Assembly: GCF_001942305.1 (NCBI RefSeq)
Contig: NZ_MKKE01000011.1
Coordinates: 124,001 to 188,000, forward strand
Origin: Saccharomonospora sp. CUA-673
Lineage (GTDB): Bacteria > Actinomycetota > Actinomycetes > Mycobacteriales > Pseudonocardiaceae
Direction: 5' to 3'
Length of the DNA: 64,000 nt
Shown here: piece by piece, positions 38,269 to 47,304 of the stretch
Position numbering within the stretch: position 1 is the first letter of the stretch
How the letters are laid out: the number at the start of each line of letters is the position of its first letter
Notes under the pieces: generated by a model
Told to the model about the DNA's origin: nothing
What the model saw: only the letters and a program-made list of their open reading frames with translations
Databases searched by the model: none
Translations under genes and position numbers: made by a program

Positions 38269-38303
38269 CCGGGAGCTGCCGGACCGGCCGGCAGGGCTCC
38301 CGG
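38269..38303. terminator. bidirectional hairpin terminator
   Basis: CCGGGAGC at 38269-38276 pairs with GCTCCCGG at 38296-38303, and inner GCCGG pairs with CCGGC. It lies between the convergent CoA-binding and binding-protein genes and can serve both strands. Confidence 0.65.
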
Positions 38304-38309
38304 CACCGG

Positions 38310-39341
38310 TCAGGAGCCGTCCTCGTCGGCGACGGTGTCGAACACGAGGGCACGCCAGTCGGTCGGTTCGGTCTCGATCACGTCGATGGATGCCATGAAC
38401 GATCCGACCTCGACGAGGCTGTGCGGGGTGGTCGTGTACTCGATGCCCTCCCAGGTCAGGTAGCGCTCGTACTCCTCGGGCGAGGTCTGGTCGTCGTCGG
38501 CGCGGGAGAGGATGTCGGCGACCTGCGACGGATCGTCGGTGATCAGCTCGTTCGCGCGGGCGATGGCCTCGTGGAACGCCTCCAGCACCTCGGGTTGGGC
38601 CTCGGCGTACTCCTCGGTGGCCGTGACGACGTTGAACCCGTGCCGGCCGAACAGGTCGTAACTGTCGACGAGTTTCCGCGCGCCCTGCTCCACGGCCTGG
38701 AACTGGAACGGCGGTGACGTGTACTGACCGGCGATCTGACCGCTCAGCAGAGCCTGCAGCGCCGACGGGTGGTCCATCGACACGATGTTGTCGTCCAGCG
38801 CATGCGGGTCGCCGAGTTCCTCCTGCGCGGCGCGTTGCAGCATGACCGACTGGATCGACCCCGGCTGCACGGCCGCGATCTTGTCGTCCGAGCCGAAATC
38901 CTCGAGGCTCTGCAGGCGCTCCTCGGTGGCCACCAGCCACAGCGGCATGTCGTTGAGCCCGCTCACCACCTTCCACGGGATCCCCGCGTCGCGGCTGATC
39001 AGGAACGGCCCGAGACCACTCGTGCCGAACTGCACCTCCCCGGACAGCATGGCGTCACGACTCGCCGACCCTCCACTGAGGACGGTCCAGTTGACCGTGC
39101 GGTCGGGCAGCGCCTCCTCGAGCCATTTCCGCTCCTGGATGACGGTCAGCGGGGCATAGCTGATGCCGTACCCGGAGGCGATGGTGACCCGGTCGGTGGG
39201 CCCGCCGGCGGTCGCCGCGCAGCCGGCGGTCGACAGCGCTGCGAGCCCGCCGGCCGCGCCCAACGCGCCGAGTGCGCCGAACCTCAGTGCGGTGCGCCGG
39301 TCGTACCGTGCGGGCCGTCCGTGGACATGCGGGCGGTTCAT
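38310..39341 (-). CDS. taurine/sulfonate-type ABC transporter substrate-binding lipoprotein (Tat signal)
   Basis: This NMT1/TauA-like binding protein has 343 residues. The signal region YDRRTALRFGALGALG carries a twin-arginine motif and ends in a lipobox STAGC, so it is probably a Tat-exported lipoprotein. The body contains IASGYGISYAPLTVIQERKW, GGSASRDAMLSGEVQFGTSG and WKVVSGLNDMPLWLVA. ATG 39341 overlaps the permease stop. It is gene three of ATPase-permease-binding protein, a different order from the other sulfonate-type system here. Confidence 0.87.
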   Translation of the reverse strand: MNRPHVHGRPARYDRRTALRFGALGALGAAGGLAALSTAGCAATAGGPTDRVTIASGYGISYAPLTVIQERKWLEEALPDRTVNWTVLSGGSASRDAMLSGEVQFGTSGLGPFLISRDAGIPWKVVSGLNDMPLWLVATEERLQSLEDFGSDDKIAAVQPGSIQSVMLQRAAQEELGDPHALDDNIVSMDHPSALQALLSGQIAGQYTSPPFQFQAVEQGARKLVDSYDLFGRHGFNVVTATEEYAEAQPEVLEAFHEAIARANELITDDPSQVADILSRADDDQTSPEEYERYLTWEGIEYTTTPHSLVEVGSFMASIDVIETEPTDWRALVFDTVADEDGS

Positions 39342-40183
39342 AGATTCGTCCCTTCCTTCATGCCCCAACGGGCGACGGTGCGTCGTTCGAGAAGCGAGAA
39401 CAGCAGTTCCAGTGCGATACCGATCAGCGCGATCGTGACCAGGCCGGCGAACACCTCGGGGATGCGCGCGAAGTACCGGGCCTCGTTGATGAAGAAGCCG
39501 AGTCCGCCCTGGGCGCCGGCGACGCCGAAGACCAGCTCGGCGGCGATGATCGTGCGCCAGCCGAAGGCCCATGCCGTCCGGATTCCCGAGAGCGAGTGCG
39601 GCAGCGCGGCGGGTAGCAGGATGTCGCGGACGAGCCGCCAGCGGCTCAGGCCGAGGTTCCGGCCGACCATTACGATCGTCTTCGGCACGGTGCGAAAGCC
39701 CATGCTGAGGTTCACCGTCATCGGCCACAGCACGGCGTTGGTGGTCACGAAGATCAGTGCCGTGGGCGTCAGACCGAACCAGAGGATCGCCAACGGCAGG
39801 ATCGCGACCGACGGAAGCGGATTGATCATCGACGACATGAGCGACACGAGGTCGTTGCCGAAGCTCGTCAACACGCTCAGGACGCTGAGCACGACGGCGC
39901 CGGCGACGCCGACGACCATGCTGATCGCCAGCATTTCCAACGTCGTCGCCGTCGACCGGGCGATCTCCCCGCTGCCCCAGCCGCTCACCAGCGCGGTCGC
40001 GACCTCCCACGGGCCGGCGAAGACGAACTGACTGACCCCGGACAGCGACACGTATGCCTGCCAGAGTCCGAGCAGGCCGATCGCGATGATCGTGCGCCGC
40101 AGCCACGTCGGCATCCGCGACCAGGGGCTGGTCGACTGCGTGCGGGGCGCGGTTCTCGTGGTCGTCTCACTCGAAGGTGGCAT
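39338..40183 (-). CDS. taurine/sulfonate-type ABC transporter permease
   Basis: This SsuC/TauC-like permease has 281 residues and six predicted helices. The EAA loop is NLGLSRWRLVRDILLPAALPHSL, followed by AWRTIIAAELVFGVAGAQGGLGF-like sequence typical of the family. It overlaps the ATPase gene by 17 bases at its start and the binding-protein gene by four at its end. Confidence 0.9.
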   Translation of the reverse strand: MPPSSETTTRTAPRTQSTSPWSRMPTWLRRTIIAIGLLGLWQAYVSLSGVSQFVFAGPWEVATALVSGWGSGEIARSTATTLEMLAISMVVGVAGAVVLSVLSVLTSFGNDLVSLMSSMINPLPSVAILPLAILWFGLTPTALIFVTTNAVLWPMTVNLSMGFRTVPKTIVMVGRNLGLSRWRLVRDILLPAALPHSLSGIRTAWAFGWRTIIAAELVFGVAGAQGGLGFFINEARYFARIPEVFAGLVTIALIGIALELLFSLLERRTVARWGMKEGTNL

Positions 40184-40994
40184 GGGTGAGGTCCTCGCTC
40201 GTGTCGGTCAGCAGGCCACGCAGGGTCTTGCGGGCGGTGACGAATTCGGGGTCGTCGGGGTCGGCGAGTCCGGCCGTGTCGACCCGGCCGACGATGGTCG
40301 ACGGCGTGCCACCCAGGACGACGACCTCGTCGCCGAGCAGCACGGCCTCGTCGATCGAATGCGTCACGAACAGCAACGTCGCCCGGGTGCGGACGACGAT
40401 GTCGACCAGTTCCCGTTGGAGCCGCCCCCGTGTCTGGGCGTCGAGCGCGCCGAACGGTTCGTCCATGAGCAACAACAACGGTTCGATGGCGAGCGCCCGT
40501 GCGATGGCCACCCGTTGTTTCATGCCGCCGGACAGTTGGTGCGGGAACTTGTCGACGGCGTCCTGCAGTCCCGTCATCTGCAGGAACTCGCGCGCCACGG
40601 TGTCGGCCCGATTCTTCGGGGTGCCGGTCACGCGCAACGGATAGGTGACGTTGCCGAGCACCGTGCGCCACGGCAGCAACTGGTCGAACTCCTGGAACAC
40701 GACGGCCCGGTCGGGGCCCGGTCCGGGATTCACCCGGCCGTCGACGACGATGCTGCCGCTGTCCGGGGTCAGGAACCCGGCCACGGCCTTCAGCAACGTC
40801 GACTTGCCCGACCCGGACGGGCCGAGCAGCACCGTGCGCTCACCGCGCCTCGTGCGGAACGTGGCTTCACCGACCGCGGGTACGTGGCGGCCGTTCTGTC
40901 GATAGCCGATCCCGACCCGGTCGACGTCCACAATGGATTTCGAAGGGGATGATCGTAGGGATTCGTGGGGATCGTCCACGCCGCTCATCATCAC
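40167..40994 (-). CDS. taurine/sulfonate-type ABC transporter ATP-binding protein
   Basis: This ABC ATPase of about 275 residues has Walker A GPSGSGKST, FQEFDQLLPWRTV, signature LSGGMKQRVAIARAL, Walker B LLLMDEPFGALD and THSIDEAVLL. It is the first gene of the second sulfonate-type operon. The start may be ATG 40994, or a later ATG at 40988 (MSGVDDPHE), both after GAGGACG. The upstream A/T-rich region at 41000-41110 holds its promoter. Confidence 0.88.
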   Translation of the reverse strand: MMMSGVDDPHESLRSSPSKSIVDVDRVGIGYRQNGRHVPAVGEATFRTRRGERTVLLGPSGSGKSTLLKAVAGFLTPDSGSIVVDGRVNPGPGPDRAVVFQEFDQLLPWRTVLGNVTYPLRVTGTPKNRADTVAREFLQMTGLQDAVDKFPHQLSGGMKQRVAIARALAIEPLLLLMDEPFGALDAQTRGRLQRELVDIVVRTRATLLFVTHSIDEAVLLGDEVVVLGGTPSTIVGRVDTAGLADPDDPEFVTARKTLRGLLTDTSEDLTHATFE

Positions 40995-41040
40995 GTCCTC
41001 GGGTTGTTTGTTTTGTGCACGTCGTCAGCAGCGTATCTAT

Positions 41041-41054
41041 CACTCTCCAGAGTG
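41041..41054. promoter_or_regulatory. operator-like palindrome CACTCT-CC-AGAGTG
   Basis: A perfect six-base inverted repeat with a two-base centre lies 47 bases upstream of the ATPase start, in an A/T-rich promoter region shared with the winged-helix regulator gene. A related half (CTCCAGAGTG) recurs near 42459-42468 upstream of the I36-type gene. Regulation by the adjacent winged-helix protein is only a guess. Confidence 0.4.
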
Positions 41055-41202
41055 CAAAAATTCCCAATTCGTGGAACAGTATTTGTTTTTCTTTGGTCGA
41101 AATAATCGCCGGTTGCGGCGCGTGGCGGATTCGGGTCCATTCCGTGGGAACATGGCGGCGGCGCGATTGACCCGTCGGTCACGGCGCTGCGATTGTCGCG
41201 GT

Positions 41203-41903
41203 ATGTCCAGTGCAGACGGCGCACACGTGCGGGTCATCGTCAATCTCGTGGTCGCGGACGGCCGGGCCAACACCGTCGCGGCCACCGTCGCGACGCGTTG
41301 CGGACGGCACTCGAGCCGCAGGGCCGGTCGACAACCGTGGCCGTGGAGCAGGTGGGTCCGGCGCGGGTGTCGGACGACGGTGCGGGCGCGGCCGCCCCGA
41401 GTCCTCCGGCGGGGGGACGGCAGGCGAACCGGGTCCTGGCGGCGATGCCCGCGGTGGCCGGCGCACAGGCCGGGCCGCGTCTCCGGATCCACATCCCCTC
41501 GCGGATCGTGACGATCGACGGCCGGCCCCTTGCGCTGACCCGACTCGAATACGACCTCCTCGTGCATCTGTGCCGAAGCCCGCGCAGAGTGCATCGCCGA
41601 GCGGATCTGATGTCGGCGGTGTGGGGTCTGCCGGTCTCGCTCCGCCAGTCGCGCACGGTCGATGTGCACATCCGGCGCCTGCGCCGCAAACTCGGCGACG
41701 ACCTGCCGCTGATCACCACCGTCCGTGGCGTCGGCTACCGGGTGGACGCGGTCGGCCTCTACCTCGTCGACGAGTCCGTCCACGATCCCGCCGGCCGCGG
41801 TGGTGGGTGCCGTGGGGACACCGCCGCTCAGGGAAGGGTCGGAGCGCTGGGCGACGCTCCGCGGCGGTGCCCCCACGACTCGGTCACGGTCGGGGCATCG
41901 TGA
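41203..41903 (+). CDS. winged-helix transcriptional regulator, OmpR/PhoB DNA-binding type (frame broken near 41292)
   Basis: The C-terminal part is a trans_reg_C winged helix: RIVTIDGRPLALTRLEYDLL, HRRADLMSAVWG, the recognition region RTVDVHIRRLRRKLGDD and ITTVRGVGYRVD. The N-terminal part is not a receiver domain: there is no phospho-Asp site, only a short VRVIVNLVVADGRANTVAAT domain and a linker. It is therefore an orphan regulator of a type common in actinobacteria. One missing G near 41292 breaks the frame; TVADALRTALEPQGRSTTVA restores it. It ends in a Gly/Arg-rich tail; the repaired length is about 234 residues. Confidence 0.82.
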
Positions 41904-42005
41904 CCTCCTCCCGGGTGAGCGTCCGCGCGGACACGGGTTCCCCTGCCGTGTCGCTGCGGTCTCACCGGGTCTCGTGGCCGGCGAGGGCATCTGGTCGCCG
42001 GACCG

Positions 42006-42416
42006 TCACTCCCAGATCTGCACGGCCCGCACGACGTACGGCGCCTGGGGCACGAACGTTCCCGGTCCCGGATACGTGCTGAAGTCGCCCTCCGTGGCGC
42101 AATGCCGATCCTGATAGACGGTGACGTGTCGCTCCATTCTCGTGGCGAACGAGTGGGCCTCCATTCCGTGCGGTAGTGCCACGCATTTCTCGGTATGCGT
42201 GTCGCTGAGGTCGAAGCGCTGCATCTGTCCGTTGTAGAACTGGCCGTCCCAGGCGCAGAACTCGCCCACGTTGCAGTCGAACTCCGGACTGTTGGCCGGA
42301 TTCGCGCCTGGTCCGGCGTTCTCGGACGCCGCGGCACCCGCCGGTGCGGCGATGCCGATCGTGGTCGCGAGGCCGAGCAGAACGGCCGGCAGGGCGGTGC
42401 GGTGTCGTCGGTCCAT
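42006..42416 (-). CDS. secreted peptidase inhibitor family I36-like protein
   Basis: This is a 136-residue secreted protein. The signal peptide is LPAVLLGLATTIGIAAPAGA. The mature part has FDCNVGEFCAWDGQFYNGQM and spaced cysteines (CVALPHG, HCATEGD), matching the crystallin-like I36 inhibitor group of actinobacteria. ATG 42416 follows GGGGAGAC. It is probably an extracellular protease inhibitor or a structural relative. Confidence 0.83.
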   Translation of the reverse strand: MDRRHRTALPAVLLGLATTIGIAAPAGAAASENAGPGANPANSPEFDCNVGEFCAWDGQFYNGQMQRFDLSDTHTEKCVALPHGMEAHSFATRMERHVTVYQDRHCATEGDFSTYPGPGTFVPQAPYVVRAVQIWE

Positions 42417-42737
42417 GATGTCTCCCCAGAAGTGCTGTCGTCGATTCCTTCGGTGCGACTCCAGAGTGTCGGAATGCGCAAGGCCTGTCACCGGGGAAAT
42501 TCAATTCTGTGGACAACTGGGGGTAGGCCACTCGTTCGGGCGACGAAAAGGTACTCAGTGCCTCGAGAATGTGCGGGGGTTGTCCACAGTTCTCGGAAAG
42601 TGGTTGCCGGTGGGGCCTCGGGGCTGGTACAGGCGCGCACGTGCGCGCCTGTGAGATGTACGTATGGCTGTGGCGTGGCCCGCGTCCACCCCGACCACCA
42701 GGAAAGACGCCGGATCGACCCGCCTACCCTCGGGGAC
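42417..42737. other. intergenic region with two DnaA-box-like sites and a 24-base palindrome
   Basis: This 321-base gap lies between divergent genes. TTGTCCACA occurs at 42580-42588, and its reverse complement at 42508-42516; both are exact actinobacterial DnaA-box matches. At 42629-42652 a perfect 24-base palindrome has ACAGGCGCGCAC as its left arm and a CACGTG centre. TACCCT at 42725-42730 is the likely -10 box of the downstream gene. No gene is seen. Confidence 0.5.
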
Positions 42738-44752
42738 GTGTCCACCGAAGCCGGTTCCGAGCCCGACGTACGCGCCGCCCGCGGGGCGGGTGTCGCACCC
42801 CTGCTGGCCGTCGGCGCGCTGCTCGGCATTGTCGTCGCGGTCGGCCTGATCGCGCTCACCGGCGGGATCGCGGCCGTCACCGGTCTGTCCGACCCAGGGC
42901 CCGTCACGACCTACGGGATCACCGCGGTGCGGGTGGCGGCCGACATCGCCTCCGCCGTGTGTATCGGGTCCCTGCTGCTCGCGGCGTTCCTGGTCCCGCC
43001 TCAGAAATCGGGGACGCTGGCCGCCGACGGGTACGCCGCGCTCCGTACCGCCGGCTACGCCGCGTGGGCATGGTTCGTGCTGGCGCTGGTGTCGGTCTTC
43101 TTCGTCGCCGCCGACGGCGCGGGTCAGCCGGTCACCGAACTGCTGGACGCGGACACGTTCCTGAACTACGTCGGCGCGATCGAGCAGCCGAAGGCTGGAT
43201 CGTCACGGCTGCCGTCGCCCTCGTCGTCGCGGCGGGCTGCCGGATCGTGCTGACGTGGGGCTGGACGGCCACGCTGTTCTTCGTCGCCGTCGCGGGCCTG
43301 CTGCCGATCGCCGTGACCGGCCACTCCGCCAGCGGCGGTTCGCACGATGTGGCGACCGACAGCCTGCTGTACCACCTCATCGGCGCCGCGGTGTGGGTCG
43401 GCGGGCTCATCGCCCTGCTCGCGCACGGCAGGCGGAACGGCGCGCACCTCACCCTCGCCGCGACGCGATTCTCCAAGGTCGCGCTCGTCGCGTGGATCGT
43501 CATGGCGCTGTCGGGCATCGTCAACGCGCTCGTCCGCCTCGACCCCGCCGACCTGCTGACCACCGACTACGGGCTGCTCGTCCTGGGCAAGATCGTGGCC
43601 CTGGCAATGCTCGGCGTGTTCGGGCACCAGCAGCGCCGCCGCAGCATCCGTGACTTGCAGGACGGCGCCGGCGGCGGACAGCTGACCAGGCTGGCCGGGG
43701 TCGAGGTGCTGATCATGCTCGTCACCATCGGCCTGGCCGTGGCGCTGTCGCGGACCCCGCCGCCGTCGGAGCTCGGCAGCCAGCCCTCGCGCACCGAATT
43801 GCTGCTGGGCTACGAACTGGACGCCGAGCCGACGTTCTGGCGGATCCTCACGGCATGGCGGTTCGACCTCATCTACGGCACCGCGGCGCTCGTGGCCATC
43901 GCGCTGTACGTGCTGGCCGTGCGCCGCCTGCGCCGGCGCGGCGACGCATGGGCCTCCGGCCGCACGTGGGCGTGGGTGCTCGGCTGCCTGCTGATCCTCG
44001 TCGCCACCTCGTCCGGCCTGGGCCGGTACTCGCCGTCGATGTTCAGCATCCACATGATCGGCCACATGTTCCTGTCGATGGGCGCACCCGTGTTGCTCGT
44101 GCTCGGCGGGCCGGTCACCCTGGCGCTGCGCGCATTGCCGACGGCGGGTCGGAACGCACCACCCGGGCCGCGCGAGTGGCTGTTGGCGTTCGTCCACTCG
44201 CCGGTCACGAAGTTGCTGACGAACCCGGTGGTGGCTACCGCCCTGTTCGTCGGCTCGTTCTACGGCCTGTACTACTCCGGGTTGTTCGACACGGCGTTGA
44301 ACCACCACTGGGCGCACGTGGCGATGAACGCCCACTTCATCCTGGTCGGCTACGTCTTCTACTGGCCGGTGATCGGCATCGACCCGTCGCCGCGGCCGCT
44401 GCCGCACATGGCCAAGCTCGGCATGATCTTCGCCTCGATGCCGTTCCACGCGTTCTTCGGCGTGATCCTGATGAACATGCAGACGGTGATCGGCGAACCG
44501 TTCTACCGCGGGCTCGACCTGCCGTGGGTGCACGATCTGCTCGGCGACCAGCGAACGGGCGGCGGTATCGCGTGGGCCACCGGCGAGGTGCCCGTCATCC
44601 TGGTCATGATCGCGCTGCTCATCCAGTGGGCCAGGGCCGACGATCGTGAGGCGCGGCGCCGGGATCGGCGCGAGGCCGCCACCAACGACGAGGAGCTGAC
44701 CGCCTACAACGCGATGCTCAAGCAGCTCTCGGAAGGCAAGCGGACCGAGTAG
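42738..44752 (+). CDS. CopD-CtaG fusion: copper resistance/cytochrome oxidase assembly membrane protein (frame broken near 43195)
   Basis: This large polytopic membrane protein has about 671 residues. The N-terminal half has a CopD-like copper-resistance domain with several helices and GHSASGGSHDVATDSLLYHLIGAAVWVGG-type His segments. The C-terminal half is CtaG/caa3-type: SIHMIGHMFLSMGAPVLL, HHWAHVAMNAHFILVGYVFYW and SMPFHAFFGVILM, rich in conserved His likely to bind copper. GTG 42738 is seven bases after TACCCT, so it is probably leaderless. One missing C near 43195 (EQPKA-WIVTAAVALV) breaks it. It probably handles copper for cytochrome oxidase. Confidence 0.87.
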
Positions 44753-44919
44753 AGGCCCTAGCACATGGGGCCGACAGTGTCGGACGTTCGACGGCGCCCG
44801 CAGCCCGAACCATCCACACCGGCACTGCCTGTCCACAGATTTCGGCTCGGCCCGCCGACGGGCCTTCTCGCGGTGCACGGTGGAAGCCATCCAGCACATC
44901 CGTCGAGAAAGGCAGTCCC

Positions 44920-45387
44920 ATGGCGATCGGTGAAACCGTCGTGACGGTGGTCGGCAACATCTCCAGCGAGCTGAGCAGCAGGCAGACCGACAACGGCCGC
45001 GTGGTCGGCTTCTGGCTCCGCAGCAACGAACGGCGCTACGACAAGGACGCCGACGAGTGGGTCAACGGCCGTTCCCTGGGCGTGCGGGTGTCGTGCTGGC
45101 GGCGGATCGCCGACAACGTCGCGGCGTCGCTGTCGAAAGGCGACCCCGTGGTGGTTACCGGACGAATGCACACGAACGAGTTCGTCACCGACGGCCGGTC
45201 GCGCAGCGTGGTCGAACTCGAGGCGCAGGCGGTCGGGCCGAACCTGGCGTGGTCCAGAAGCAACGTCCAGCGCCGGCCGCCATACCCGAAGCCCGAGTTC
45301 GACTCCGGCACCGGAACCGTTGCCTCCCCTGGTCACGAGGTCGCGGCGGCGCGGGAACCGACGCCGGTGCCGGCCGCGTCGGTGTGA
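44920..45387 (+). CDS. ssb: single-stranded DNA-binding protein (second, Rv2478c-like type)
   Basis: This is an OB-fold SSB of 155 residues: ETVVTVVGNISSELSSRQ, WVNGRSLGVRVSCWRRIADNVAASL and KGDPVVVTGRM are typical. It lacks the acidic DDDIPF-like C-terminal tail of the replicative SSB, so it is the accessory paralogue that sits beside ettA in mycobacteria. AAAGG precedes ATG 44920. Confidence 0.88.
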   Translation: MAIGETVVTVVGNISSELSSRQTDNGRVVGFWLRSNERRYDKDADEWVNGRSLGVRVSCWRRIADNVAASLSKGDPVVVTGRMHTNEFVTDGRSRSVVELEAQAVGPNLAWSRSNVQRRPPYPKPEFDSGTGTVASPGHEVAAAREPTPVPAASV

Positions 45388-45459
45388 TGGACCCCGCCCG
45401 GGCACGGGCCGTGGTCGGCCCGGATGGTGACCGCCGTCGGCCGACTCGCGGCACGGCTC

Positions 45460-45465
45460 TACGAT
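45460..45465 (+). promoter_or_regulatory. -10 box TACGAT of ettA (leaderless)
   Basis: TACGAT ends six bases before the ettA ATG, the same hexamer and spacing as at metX. No ribosome site is present, so the message should start at or next to the ATG. The -35 region is not recognisable. Confidence 0.6.
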
Positions 45466-45471
45466 CGTTGT

Positions 45472-47148
<1,677 letters not shown>

Positions 47149-47171
47149 TCACCCGGGCCGGCCGCGGGTGA
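47149..47171. terminator. short hairpin after ettA
   Basis: TCACCCG pairs with CGGGTGA around a nine-base G+C-rich loop, starting directly after the ettA stop codon. It is a modest terminator candidate. Confidence 0.45.
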
Positions 47172-47304
47172 CGCATTGGATATGGTCGGTCACCCGTGAG
47201 CCCGAGACGGGGCGTCGGTGCCGGCGACCGGGCCGGACACGGTCCGGTCGCTCGCTGGCACGTCGTCCTCACCGAATGTGACGCCTTCACAGAGCGGAGT
47301 TCCC

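Noticed and set aside
42508-42652. Chromosomal or plasmid replication origin
   Set aside because: Only two DnaA-box matches, no A/T-rich unwinding region, and no dnaA, dnaN, parA or rep gene nearby.
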